Below are positions 45,540 through 54,572 of a stretch of DNA of 64,000 nucleotides, piece by piece (position 1 is the stretch's first letter; the number at the start of each line of letters is the position of its first letter). The DNA comes from Lacipirellula parvula (GTDB lineage: Bacteria; Planctomycetota; Planctomycetia; Pirellulales; Lacipirellulaceae): contig NZ_AP021861.1 of assembly GCF_009177095.1 (NCBI RefSeq), positions 4,756,501-4,820,500 of the forward strand, read 5' to 3'. A model generated the notes under the pieces. It was given only the letters and a program-made list of their open reading frames with translations. It did not search any database and was not told where the DNA came from. Position numbers and translations under genes: made by a program.

Positions 45540-47129
45540 TTGCAAAGCAGAATTCTACTTCGAAGCAGCGCGGCAATCGCCGCGCTGCTTTTTTCGTTCC
45601 AGCGCGTACCGTCAGCGTCGGCCGCGGAGGCGCCATCGCCTTGGCTAGCCGCCGAAGCGTCATCCTACAGTGCGGAATTCAACACTGCTGACGCTGCGTC
45701 AAAGGCTGCCGACCTCATTTCCAATCGCGAGGCCGCCGCCTGGATCGCCGCCAACGCCCCTGCCTTTGAGTGCCCCTCGCCGCAAATCGAAAAGATCTAC
45801 TACTTCCGCTGGTGGACCTACCGCAAACACATCCGCCAAACGCCCCACGGCCGCGTCCTCACCGAGTTTCTGCTGGCCGTCAGCCACGCCGGGCCGTACA
45901 ACACCGTCTCGTGCGCTCTCGGCCACCACATCGCCGAAGGACGCTGGCTTCGCGATCAGGCGCTGCTCGACGAGTACATCCGCTTCTGGCTCCGCTCCGG
46001 CAAGGACGGCGGACCGCCGCCACATTTCCACCAATTCAGCAGTTGGCTCGCGAGCGCCATGTGGGATCGCTATCTCGTCACGGGCGATCGTGCCGGCACG
46101 ATCAACTTGCTCGATGATCTCGTCGCCGACTACCGCCAGTGGGAAGTTGAGCGCCAGCATCCCGACGGCCTCTTCTGGCAATACGACGTTCGCGACGGGA
46201 TGGAAGAGTCGATCAGCGGCGGCCGCCGCGTCGAGAACATTCGCCCGACGATCAACGCCTACATGGCCGCCAACGCCCGTGCGATCGCGGCCATCGCCGA
46301 GCTAGCGGGTCGCCCCGAACTTGCCGCCGAATTCCGCGCGAAGGCAACATCGCTCCAAGAAAAACTTCTCGCCGCGCTGTGGGATGAGGAAGCGCAATTC
46401 TTCAAAGTCCGCCGCCCGGATGACTCGCTCAGTGATGCCCGCGAAGCGATCGGCTTTCTCCCGTTCACCTTCAACCTTACGCAACCCAAACACCTCGCTG
46501 CATGGCGACAGCTGAACGATCCCCAAGGTTTCAAAGCTCCTTGCGGCCTCACCACCGCAGAGCAGCGCCACCCGCAATTCCGGACGCACGGCACAGGGAC
46601 GTGCGAATGGGACGGCGCCGTTTGGCCTTTCGCTACTAGCCAAACGCTGGGCGGCCTCGCGAATGTGCTCCGCGGCCCGTCGCAGCTCTACGTCACTCGC
46701 CGCGATTTTCTCAAGCAGTTGGAAACCTACGCCCGCGCACACGAGCGCGATGGCCACCCCTACATCGGCGAATACCATGACGAACAAACTGGCGCGTGGC
46801 TCATCACCGGCCCGAAGGCCGAACGGAGCCGGCACTACAACCACTCAACGTTCAACGATCTGGTGATCACCGGCTTGGTCGGCCTCGTCCCGCGCGCCGA
46901 CGCGACCGTCGAAGTCGATCCGCTGCTGCCTTCCGACGCTTGGGACTGGTTCCGCTTGGAGAACGCCCCCTATCACGGCCATCTCGTCTCGATTGTCTGG
47001 GACCACAACGGCACGCGCTATCACGAAGGAGCAGGACTGGCGATCTGGATCGACGGCCGCGAAGCCGCGCGATCGCCGACTCTTCAGCGGCTCACCGCTC
47101 AGTTGCGCGAAGACGGCGAACAGCCTTGA
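45540..47129 (+). CDS. MGH1-like (alpha/alpha)6 glycoside hydrolase
   Basis: A 529-residue exported protein with a proposed TTG start at 45540 (GGAAAAAG upstream), giving a signal peptide MQSRILLRSSAAIAALLFSF cut near ASA-AEA. The alpha/alpha barrel (RWWTYRKHIRQTPHGRVLTEF, HQFSSWLASAMWDRYL, DGLFWQYDVRDGMEESISGGR) resembles MGH1-like/GH63-related glycosidases; CEWDGAVWPFATSQTLGG and AWLITGPKAERSRHYNHSTF are conserved barrel motifs with likely acid residues Asp and Glu. A small beta domain ends it. Substrate unknown. The frame also opens at ATG 45441 inside the DUF1559 gene. A terminator-like hairpin lies inside the signal-peptide codons. Confidence 0.75.
   Translation: MQSRILLRSSAAIAALLFSFQRVPSASAAEAPSPWLAAEASSYSAEFNTADAASKAADLISNREAAAWIAANAPAFECPSPQIEKIYYFRWWTYRKHIRQTPHGRVLTEFLLAVSHAGPYNTVSCALGHHIAEGRWLRDQALLDEYIRFWLRSGKDGGPPPHFHQFSSWLASAMWDRYLVTGDRAGTINLLDDLVADYRQWEVERQHPDGLFWQYDVRDGMEESISGGRRVENIRPTINAYMAANARAIAAIAELAGRPELAAEFRAKATSLQEKLLAALWDEEAQFFKVRRPDDSLSDAREAIGFLPFTFNLTQPKHLAAWRQLNDPQGFKAPCGLTTAEQRHPQFRTHGTGTCEWDGAVWPFATSQTLGGLANVLRGPSQLYVTRRDFLKQLETYARAHERDGHPYIGEYHDEQTGAWLITGPKAERSRHYNHSTFNDLVITGLVGLVPRADATVEVDPLLPSDAWDWFRLENAPYHGHLVSIVWDHNGTRYHEGAGLAIWIDGREAARSPTLQRLTAQLREDGEQP
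45565..45594 (+). terminator. Rho-independent terminator overlapping signal-peptide codons
   Basis: A perfect 10-bp stem, GCAGCGCGGC / GCCGCGCTGC, with a 4-nt loop AATC, then six T, lies 78 nt after the DUF1559 stop. The same bases, in frame with the next gene, encode the hydrophobic core of its signal peptide (SSAAIAALLFS). It could end the DUF1559 transcript and attenuate the next gene. Confidence 0.85.
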
Positions 47130-47206
47130 TTGGCGGCCGCGTTCGCACTCCGCTATGCTGTCCCTCAGTTTCGCCGTCAGCCCACCCTCGCCGCGGAATT
47201 CCCCTC

Positions 47207-48295
47207 ATGCTGCCATCGCGCTCCATCGGCTGGCTACTTTCGGCGCTCCTTTCGCTTGGCGTTGCTGAGCAACTTCGCGCCGCCGATCTCGCCAAACAGC
47301 CCGGCTTCGTCAGTTCCGAATTCATCTACGAATCGGCCCCGTTCCCCTCCTGCCACGCCTCGACGCTCGTCGAAACGGGCGACGGACTGCTCGCCGCGTG
47401 GTTCGGGGGCACCTACGAACGCCATCCCGACGTCGCGATTTACACGTCGCGCTTCAAAGACGGCAGGTGGTCGGCGCCCGTCGAAGTTGCCAACGGCGTC
47501 GAATCCGCCGAGGTCCGCTATCCCACATGGAACCCCGTCCTCTTCCAACCGAAGTCGGGGCCGCTCTGCCTCTACTACAAAGCTGGCCCCAGCCCCTCGA
47601 CGTGGTGGGGGATGCGGATGACCTCGACCGACGATGGCCGCACTTGGTCGAAGCCCGAGCGGCTCCCCGACGGCATCTTCGGCCCCATCAAGAACAAACC
47701 GGTGCAACTCGCCAGCGGCGACCTCCTCGCTCCCACCAGCAGCGAGCACGATGGCTGGCGCGTCCACTTCGAACGCTCCACCGACGGGGGCCAAACGTGG
47801 ACCGCTACCGAGCCTGTGAACGACGGCGAAGAGTTCGCTGCGATCCAACCAAGCATCTTGTTTCATCAAGACGGCCGACTCCAAGCCGTCGGCCGCACGA
47901 AAGAAGATGGCGTCTTTACCACCTGGTCCGACGACAACGGCAAAACGTGGAACCCCATGGAAGCCACCGGCCTGCCGAACCCCAACTCCGGCACCGACGC
48001 CGTCACGCTTGCGGACGGTCGGCAACTGCTCGTCTACAACCACAACTCGGTGAAAGGCGACGCGGGCCGCACGCCGCTCAACGTCGCGGTCTCGGAGGAC
48101 GGCAAGCGGTGGTCCGCCGCGCTCGTGCTTGAAGACGACGCGACGCGACACTTTTCTTACCCGGCGGTCATCCAAACCGCCGACGGCAAGGTTCACATCA
48201 GCTACACCTGGAACCGCGAGCGGATCAAGCATGTCGTCGTCGATCCGGCAAAGCTTGCTGTCGCGCCAATCGTCAACGGCGAGTGGCCGAAATAG
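47207..48295 (+). CDS. Sialidase-like (BNR/Asp-box) exported protein
   Basis: A 362-residue six-bladed propeller: signal peptide (~1-26, LLSALLSLGVAEQLRA), then CHASTLVETGDGLLAAWFGGTYERHPD and four Asp-box motifs (STDDGRTW, STDGGQTW, SDDNGKTW, SEDGKRW). PVQLASGDLLAPTSSEH is typical of exo-alpha-sialidase family proteins of planctomycetes and Bacteroidota, many of which act on rhamnose or glucuronate chains rather than sialic acid. The arginine triad of true sialidases is not clearly seen, so the substrate is open. ATG 47207 fits the signal; the gene starts 77 bp after the glycosidase. Confidence 0.8.
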   Translation: MLPSRSIGWLLSALLSLGVAEQLRAADLAKQPGFVSSEFIYESAPFPSCHASTLVETGDGLLAAWFGGTYERHPDVAIYTSRFKDGRWSAPVEVANGVESAEVRYPTWNPVLFQPKSGPLCLYYKAGPSPSTWWGMRMTSTDDGRTWSKPERLPDGIFGPIKNKPVQLASGDLLAPTSSEHDGWRVHFERSTDGGQTWTATEPVNDGEEFAAIQPSILFHQDGRLQAVGRTKEDGVFTTWSDDNGKTWNPMEATGLPNPNSGTDAVTLADGRQLLVYNHNSVKGDAGRTPLNVAVSEDGKRWSAALVLEDDATRHFSYPAVIQTADGKVHISYTWNRERIKHVVVDPAKLAVAPIVNGEWPK

Positions 48296-48587
48296 CAGGA
48301 GCCGAACCGAACGCGGCGGCCGGCAGGGCTTCGCATTCGGCAGCTTAAGCGAAAGCACGAAGCGACGTTACGAAATTGCGTATTCCGACGCGGCTTTAGT
48401 CCACTCGGCGCCGACGAAAAAAGCGGAAGAAATCCGCCGAATTCAGCAAAAAAGTCTTTCTCGCTGCGCGTCTCAAATCACGGGCATTTCGCTGCCTCCT
48501 GACGCCGTCGTACGGTTGGTCGCGCCCCGCTTTTCTACTAGGATGGATTGAACACGCACGTCCAATCCCCATGGCGGCCTCCGATCC

Positions 48588-50513
48588 ATGACGTTTCTTC
48601 GGCTTCGCTTCTTCTCCCTGCTCACAGCGCTGCTCGCCGGCGGATCATCGTTCGGCGCGCTCGCGTATGGCGCTGACGTCGACTTCGCCCACGAGGTGAT
48701 CCCGCTGCTGCAAAAGCATTGCGCCAGCTGCCATACCAACGGCACGTATAAAGGGGGCATGTCGCTCGACACCCGCGAGTCGCTGCTCGACTCCGGCATG
48801 GTCGAAGCCGGCGACAGCTCGGCGAGCTACTTAATCGACCTGGTCACCAGCGACGACCCCAAAATGCAAATGCCCCCCAAGGGCGAACGGCTCACCGCGG
48901 AGGAAGTCACGGTTCTGCGTCGTTGGATCGACGCCGAGCTTCCTTGGGAAGCAGGCTTCACGTTCAAAACCGAGACCTACGACGCCCCGCTCAAGCCGCG
49001 GCGGCCTGAGCTGCCGTCTTCGGTTGCCGGCGTCGAGAATCCGCTCGATCGCATCATTTACGCCTACTGGCAGGAACACGGTCTGCACGTGCCGGCGCCC
49101 CTCAGCGACGCCGAATTTTATCGCCGCGTCAGCCTCGATCTCGTCGGCCTGCTCCCCAGCGCCGAAGCGGTCGACGCCTTCGTCGCCGACAAATCGCCCG
49201 ACAAGCGAGCCATCCTCGTCCGCCAGCTCCTCGACGACGACGTTGCCTACGCCGATCACTGGCTCACCTTCTGGAACGATTTGCTCCGCAACGATTACGC
49301 CGGCACCGGCTACATCGACGGCGGACGTTCGCAAATCACCGGCTGGCTCTACAACGCCCTGCTCGACAACAAACCCTACGACGACTTCGTCCGCGAACTC
49401 ATCTCCCCCACGAAAGAGTCGGAAGGTTTTGCCAAGGGCATCATCTGGCGCGGCCAGGTAAACGCCAGCCAGCGGCCGGAACTGCAGTTCGCCCAAAACG
49501 TCGGCCAGGTCTTCCTCGGCGTCAACTTGAAGTGCGCTTCTTGCCACGACAGCTTCGTCGACAACTGGAAGCTCACCGATTCCTACGGCCTCGCGGCGAT
49601 CACCAGCAATGAGCAACTGGAAATCCACCGCTGCGACAAGCCAACCGGCGAGATGGCGAAGGCTTACTTCCTCTTCCCGGAACTTGGCGCCATCGACGGC
49701 ACGGCCCCGCGGGAGAAGCGGCTCGAACAGCTCGCCGGACTGATGACCGCCCCCGACAACGGCCGGTTGACGCGCACGATCGTCAACCGTCTCTGGCACC
49801 GCCTGATGGGTCGCGGCATCGTCCATCCTGTCGACTCGATGGGCGCCCGCCCGTGGAACGAGGATCTGCTTGATCAGCTCGCGATCCAACTTTCCGACTC
49901 GGGCTACGACCTAAAGAAAACGTTGGAACTGATTGCCACGTCGCAGGTCTATGGCCTCAAGAGTGCTCCGTGGGACGAGTCGGCCCCGGTGGAAGATTAC
50001 ATCTTCGCCGGCCCGGCGCCCAAGCGGATGACCGCCGAGCAATTCGTCGACGCCCTCGCCGAGGTCGGCGGAGTAGCGCCGGAAAAGTCTGAGAATGACG
50101 CGATCTTCGTCGAAGCCGTCAAACAAGTCAGCGGGGCAGGGGAGCGGCCCTTCGTTCGCGCCTCGCTCATTCAATCGACGCCGCTGATGCGGACCCTCGG
50201 CCGCCCCAACCGCGAGCAAGTCGTCACCACCCGCCCCGGCGAAGTGACGACCCTCGAAGCCCTCGAACTGAGCAACGGCGAGCCCCTCTCCGATCTGCTT
50301 GCTGCCAGTGGCCAGAAACTGGCGGCTACCTATGCCAACCTTTCGGCGGCCGAAATCAGCCGCGCGCTCGTTCGCGCCGCATTGTCTCGCGAGCCGACCG
50401 ACGAAGAATTGCAGTTGCTGGTCGAAACCGCCGGCGAATCGCCGACGCCCGACACCCTGGCCGACGTGCTGTGGTGCATCGTCATGCTCCCCGAATTCCA
50501 ATTGGTTCGTTAA
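48588..50513 (+). CDS. PSCyt1-DUF1549-DUF1553 protein (short form)
   Basis: A 641-residue exported protein: signal peptide (~1-29), PSCyt1 with CASCH (residues ~43-47, LLQKHCASCHTNGTYKGG), DUF1549 (ADHWLTFWNDLLRNDYAGTG and a second CASCH, NLKCASCHDSFVDNWKL) and DUF1553 (RTIVNRLWHRLMGRGIVHPVD). It is 183 residues shorter than the paralogue at 5305, mostly because the helical insert between DUF1549 and DUF1553 is absent. It is followed 17 bp later by DUF1501, the normal pairing. Function of the families is unknown; a c-type-cytochrome-like role is suggested by the CxxCH motifs. Confidence 0.9.
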   Translation: MTFLRLRFFSLLTALLAGGSSFGALAYGADVDFAHEVIPLLQKHCASCHTNGTYKGGMSLDTRESLLDSGMVEAGDSSASYLIDLVTSDDPKMQMPPKGERLTAEEVTVLRRWIDAELPWEAGFTFKTETYDAPLKPRRPELPSSVAGVENPLDRIIYAYWQEHGLHVPAPLSDAEFYRRVSLDLVGLLPSAEAVDAFVADKSPDKRAILVRQLLDDDVAYADHWLTFWNDLLRNDYAGTGYIDGGRSQITGWLYNALLDNKPYDDFVRELISPTKESEGFAKGIIWRGQVNASQRPELQFAQNVGQVFLGVNLKCASCHDSFVDNWKLTDSYGLAAITSNEQLEIHRCDKPTGEMAKAYFLFPELGAIDGTAPREKRLEQLAGLMTAPDNGRLTRTIVNRLWHRLMGRGIVHPVDSMGARPWNEDLLDQLAIQLSDSGYDLKKTLELIATSQVYGLKSAPWDESAPVEDYIFAGPAPKRMTAEQFVDALAEVGGVAPEKSENDAIFVEAVKQVSGAGERPFVRASLIQSTPLMRTLGRPNREQVVTTRPGEVTTLEALELSNGEPLSDLLAASGQKLAATYANLSAAEISRALVRAALSREPTDEELQLLVETAGESPTPDTLADVLWCIVMLPEFQLVR

Positions 50514-50530
50514 ACGATTTCCATTTCGCT

Positions 50531-51967
50531 ATGAATCAAAAACAACTCGATCGCCGCAGCTTCCTCCAAGCCACCTCCGCCGCCGCCATCGCCACGATGG
50601 GGATGTCGGCGCCGCGGCTCGCCCTCGGCAGCGCCGGCGAACAACTCGTCCAGCCGATCCCCAAGGCCGACGCCTGCATCCTGCTCTGGATGGCCGGCGG
50701 CATGGCGGCGCCCGACACCTTCGACCCCAAGGCGTACCTGCCGTTCGAAAAAGGCCTGCCGGTCGAACGCGTCCTTAGCACGTTCCCGGCGATCGACACG
50801 GCGGTCGACAACATCAAGATCACCGCCGGCCTCGAGAACATCGCCAAGGTGATGGACCGCGGCACGCTCATTCGCTCGCACGTGCAGCCCGACCTCGGCC
50901 ACATTCTCCATAGCCGCCATCAGTACCACTGGCACACCGGCTACGTCCCGCCGCAAACGGTCGCCGCCCCGCACATCGGCAGTTGGATGGCCCGCGTCCT
51001 CGGCGCCCGCAACCCGGTAATGCCGGCGTTCGTCGACGTTGGTCAGCGGCTCGAGGGCGTCGGCGAGAAAGAAGAACTGAAGGCCTTCCACACCGCCGGC
51101 TTCTTCGGCGGCGAATACGGCCCCTTCCTACTCCCGTATCCGCAAGACGCCGTCGGCGCCGTCCGCCCACCGAAGGGAATGACGCCCGACCGCTTCGAAG
51201 CCCGCTACAAACACTTTCGCGAACTCGCCCTCCGCGGCGCCCTCGGCAAGCATGGCAGCGATCATCAACAAGAGTCGATGATCCGCGCCATGGAAAACGC
51301 CCATCGCCTGCTCAGTTCGCCCGACCGCGTCGCGTTCGATCTCTCCGACGAACCGAAACGCAGCTACGACCTGTACAACAACGGCCGCTTCGGCCTCGGC
51401 TGCTTGCTAGCACGCCGGCTCGTCGAAGCCGGCACGCGATTCGTCGAAGTGACCACCGAGTACGTTCCCTTCGAAGGCTGGGACACGCACGAGGAAGGTC
51501 ACTCGCGACTCGTAAAGATGAAGGAGTCGATCGACCGCCCCATCGCCCAGCTGATTCTCGATCTCGAAGAGCGCGGCATGCTCGACCGCACGCTCGTCAT
51601 CGTTGCTAGCGAGTTCAGCCGCGACATGATGATCGAAGGCGTCCCCGGCAGCACCGCGAAGGACCAATCGCGGGCCAAGAGCGACACACTCGAACAGCCG
51701 GCCCACTACGGCCTCCACCGCCATTTCACCGGCGGCAGCAGCTGCCTGCTCTTCGGCGGCGGTTTCAAGAAGGGCTTCCTCTACGGCGAAACGGCCGCCG
51801 AGCGTCCTTGCCTCGCGATCAAGAACCCCGTCTCCGTCACCGACCTCCACGCCACCATCTTCCACGCGATGGGCGTCTCGCCGAAGACCGAGTTCACCAT
51901 CGAGAAGCGCCCCTTCTACGCCACCGAAGACGGCAAGGGCCAAGTCGTCGAAGAGCTCTTCGCGTGA
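50531..51967 (+). CDS. DUF1501 family exported protein (Tat signal)
   Basis: A 478-residue protein with the twin-arginine motif DRRSFLQATSAAAIATMG and DUF1501 hallmarks (ACILLWMAGGMAAPDTFDPKAY, RSHVQPDLGHILHSRHQYH, GCLLARRLVEAGTRFVEVT, GWDTHEEGHSRLVKMKESID, VIVASEFSRDMM). It begins 17 bp after the PSCyt gene. ATG 50531 is used; an upstream in-frame ATG at 50471 would overlap the PSCyt gene. It has the same length as the DUF1501 protein at 7888, though the sequences have diverged. Exported, reaction unknown. Confidence 0.92.
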   Translation: MNQKQLDRRSFLQATSAAAIATMGMSAPRLALGSAGEQLVQPIPKADACILLWMAGGMAAPDTFDPKAYLPFEKGLPVERVLSTFPAIDTAVDNIKITAGLENIAKVMDRGTLIRSHVQPDLGHILHSRHQYHWHTGYVPPQTVAAPHIGSWMARVLGARNPVMPAFVDVGQRLEGVGEKEELKAFHTAGFFGGEYGPFLLPYPQDAVGAVRPPKGMTPDRFEARYKHFRELALRGALGKHGSDHQQESMIRAMENAHRLLSSPDRVAFDLSDEPKRSYDLYNNGRFGLGCLLARRLVEAGTRFVEVTTEYVPFEGWDTHEEGHSRLVKMKESIDRPIAQLILDLEERGMLDRTLVIVASEFSRDMMIEGVPGSTAKDQSRAKSDTLEQPAHYGLHRHFTGGSSCLLFGGGFKKGFLYGETAAERPCLAIKNPVSVTDLHATIFHAMGVSPKTEFTIEKRPFYATEDGKGQVVEELFA

Positions 51968-51989
51968 GCGGGCGAACTCGCTTGCATTC

Positions 51990-52192
51990 GGACAGGATAA
52001 CAGGATTGCTCAGATCAACATGATCTGGCGAGAGCGAGCTTCAGTTAAGCGTAGCGTCTGTCATCCCGAGCGGAGCGAGGGATCCAGTAGCTCAAACGAG
52101 CTTTCAGATACTTCGCTCCGCTCAGAATGACGCTGTCGTTTGATATTAAAAACCAATCCTGTCGATCTCCTACCCATCCTGTGATCCTGTCC
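51990..52192. repeat. Nested dispersed repeats in the 51968-52417 gap
   Basis: An outer inverted repeat, GGACAGGATAACAGGAT (51990-52006) with its complement at 52176-52192 (one mismatch in 17), encloses a second element at 52060-52131 whose 25-bp arms start GTCATCCCGAGCGGAGCGAG (five mismatches). The inner element belongs to the family at 18855. No gene is visible in the remaining gap. Confidence 0.75.
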
Positions 52193-52417
52193 AGTCTTAA
52201 CTAACCGGCAGCCACTCACCCTATTCTGCGCGACCTCGCCAAACCCCCGCGAGTACGGCCCCACTGGCCCGTCAATTGCAGGAATTTCAGGCTCCTCCGC
52301 GCGAAACAGCGAAGATATCCATTGTTTTGACGCTGCATACCGGCTATCGTCCCGGCGCACGGATCCCTTTATTTCTCCCGGCCGCCCGTTTGCGGCCCTG
52401 ATTGCAGGAACGAGACC

Positions 52418-54373
52418 TTGGCGAAACTCCTCCCGATTGGCAGCCTGCTGGCCCTCGCGCTCACATGTCTACTCCCGTCGCTGGCAACGGCGGCGGTCCC
52501 CAGCGACACCATCATGTCGTCAGCGACCAAAGGCTTCGCCTCTGTCGCCAACGCCAAGCAGCTTGAGGCCAACTGGAACAAAACCCAGATGGGCCACCTC
52601 GTCAAAGACGAGGCAATGCAGCCGTTCGTCACCGATATGAAGCGGCAGATTGAACGCAAACTCTCCGACACCCGCACCAAGCTGGCGATGACTGTCGAGG
52701 ATCTCCGCGACGTCGCCACCGGTGAAATCGGCCTAGGTTTGGTCGCTCAGGAATCAACTCGCGCCGCCGTGGCCATCACGGTCGACGTGACGGGCAACGC
52801 CCCGGCTGCCCAAACGCTGCTCGGCAAGATCGACCAAGAACTGGCCCGCCGCAAGGCAAAGCGTTCCGACGTCACCGTCGGCGGCGTGAAGATGGCCGTC
52901 TACGCCATCCCCCCGCAACACGACAAGGACATCGCCCGTGAGGCGGTCTTCTTTATCAACCAAGATCTGCTCTGCGCCACTGACAGCCGTGCCGAGGCCG
53001 AGGCGATGATCGGACGCTTCGGCGGCAAAGGCCAGTCGCTCGCCAGCGTCAAACCGTACACGACCACGATGGGGCGCTGCGCCGCCGAGGCGGACAATCT
53101 CGTCCCCGAACTCCGTTGGTACATCGAGCCCTTCGGCTACGCGAAAGCGAGCCGCTCGCTAGCCCCTGGCGAAGAACTCGCCAAGCAGGGCAAGGACTAC
53201 GTCAACATCCTCGAGAACCAAGGCTTCGACGCCATCCAAGGCATGGGCGGGTTCGTCAATCTCGCCGCCTACGGTTCGTTCGAAGTTCTCCACCGCACCT
53301 CGGTCTACGCCCCCGCGGTGACCACCGACCCCACGAAGTACAAGCTCGCGATGCGGATCATGCAGTTCCCCAACGCCGAGAAGATGCCCCCCGAGCCATG
53401 GATTCCGCGGTCGCTCGCCAGCTACCGCACGTTCAACATGGACATGCAAAACGCCTACTTGTACTTCGGCTCGCTCTTCGACGCGATCGCCGGCTACGAA
53501 GACGCGTTCAAAGACGTGATCGAAGGCCTTGAGAAAGATCCGTACGGCCCGCAGGTGGTCGTCGACAAAGACTTCGTCGCTCACCTCGGTCAGCGCGTCT
53601 CGCTCTTCACCGACTACGAACTACCGATCACCACGAAGAGCGAACGGTTCATGTTCATGGTCGAACTGAAGGACGAAGCGGCCGTCGCCGCGACGGTCGA
53701 GAAGTTCATGAAAGCCGATCCGAACGCTCAGCAAAAGGAATTCCAAGGCAAAGTCGTCTGGGAGATCAAACCCGCTCAGGAAGAGATTCCGGAGCTGGAG
53801 ATCGACCTTGAACCAGCCGGCGAAGAAATCGACGTCGTCGAAGACGGCAGCCTGAAGCCAGGCGCCATGAGCACCTCGGCCGTCTGCGTCACCGACGGCC
53901 ATCTGCTGGTCGCCTCGCACCTGTCGTTCCTCGAAAAGATGCTGGCCGCCAAGGCCGCCGGCGACAAGCTCGCCGATGCGACTGATTTCCGCGAAGTTGA
54001 AGCCTCGCTCAATCAGCTTCTCCCCGGCGCCGTGGCCGTTCGCTGCTTCCGCCGCACCGACGAAGCCTACCGCCCGACCTATGAACTCCTCCGCCAAGGC
54101 AAAATGCCCGAATCGGAAACGCTGCTCGGCCGCCTGCTGAACCGCCTCCTCACCTCGCCGGAAGACGAGGAAGTCGGCGCTCTGCGGAAGCAAAAGATCG
54201 ACGGCCGCCAATTGCCGCCGTTCGAAATGGTCCGCCGCTACTTCAGCCCGGCCGGCATCGTCGTCCGCTCGCTCGACGACGGCTGGTTCGTCGTCGGCGC
54301 CACGCTCACCAAGCAAGGCGCCGTCGCCAAGCTTGGCGAAGCGAGCAGCGGCGAAGGCGCCCAAGTTCGCTAA
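52418..54373 (+). CDS. Uncharacterised exported protein, planctomycete-type
   Basis: A 651-residue protein starting with TTG (AGGAACGAG 8 nt before). The signal peptide is MAKLLPIGSLLALALTCLLPSLATAA. The mature protein is mixed alpha/beta with repeated AKQLEANWNKTQMG, VAVYAIPPQ- and TDGHLLVASH-like strand-helix units, and resembles DUF3352-like planctomycete proteins. Residues ~460-485 form an acidic Glu/Asp linker. No catalytic motif is recognised. It stands alone between a repeat-filled gap and a bidirectional terminator. Function unknown; envelope location likely. Confidence 0.7.
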   Translation: MAKLLPIGSLLALALTCLLPSLATAAVPSDTIMSSATKGFASVANAKQLEANWNKTQMGHLVKDEAMQPFVTDMKRQIERKLSDTRTKLAMTVEDLRDVATGEIGLGLVAQESTRAAVAITVDVTGNAPAAQTLLGKIDQELARRKAKRSDVTVGGVKMAVYAIPPQHDKDIAREAVFFINQDLLCATDSRAEAEAMIGRFGGKGQSLASVKPYTTTMGRCAAEADNLVPELRWYIEPFGYAKASRSLAPGEELAKQGKDYVNILENQGFDAIQGMGGFVNLAAYGSFEVLHRTSVYAPAVTTDPTKYKLAMRIMQFPNAEKMPPEPWIPRSLASYRTFNMDMQNAYLYFGSLFDAIAGYEDAFKDVIEGLEKDPYGPQVVVDKDFVAHLGQRVSLFTDYELPITTKSERFMFMVELKDEAAVAATVEKFMKADPNAQQKEFQGKVVWEIKPAQEEIPELEIDLEPAGEEIDVVEDGSLKPGAMSTSAVCVTDGHLLVASHLSFLEKMLAAKAAGDKLADATDFREVEASLNQLLPGAVAVRCFRRTDEAYRPTYELLRQGKMPESETLLGRLLNRLLTSPEDEEVGALRKQKIDGRQLPPFEMVRRYFSPAGIVVRSLDDGWFVVGATLTKQGAVAKLGEASSGEGAQVR

Positions 54374-54401
54374 CTGCGAATTGCACGGCTCAACGCAAAC
54401 C

Positions 54402-54435
54402 AAAAAAGCTCCCTGGCATTCCCAGGGAGCTTTTT
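54402..54435. terminator. Bidirectional rho-independent terminator
   Basis: AGCTCCCTGG (54407-54416) pairs perfectly with CCAGGGAGCT (54422-54431) around a 5-nt loop, flanked by six A on the left and five T on the right, so it can work on both strands. CAACGC and GCGTTG further out extend the symmetry. Confidence 0.9.
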
Positions 54436-54459
54436 GCGTTGAAGCGTGTCGCCGCTTCC

Positions 54460-54552
54460 CTAGCCCCGGGCTCCGCCCGGGGGTCGGTAACCATTCCGCT
54501 AGGCATCGCCGCACGTTACGCTATCCCACCTCCGGGCGGAGCCCGGGGCTAG
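54460..54552. repeat. Inverted pair of a dispersed GC-rich repeat
   Basis: A 21-bp sequence beginning CTAGCCCCGGGCTCCG at 54460-54480 has an exact reverse complement at 54532-54552, 51 nt apart. A direct copy, 28 bp long, is at 58544-58571. Confidence 0.8.
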
Positions 54553-54572
54553 AAAAAAGAGCGTCGCGCCAC

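Noticed and set aside
46796-47206. N-terminal extension of the sialidase-like gene
   Set aside because: Overlaps the glycosidase gene in another frame and would bury the signal peptide that begins at 47207.
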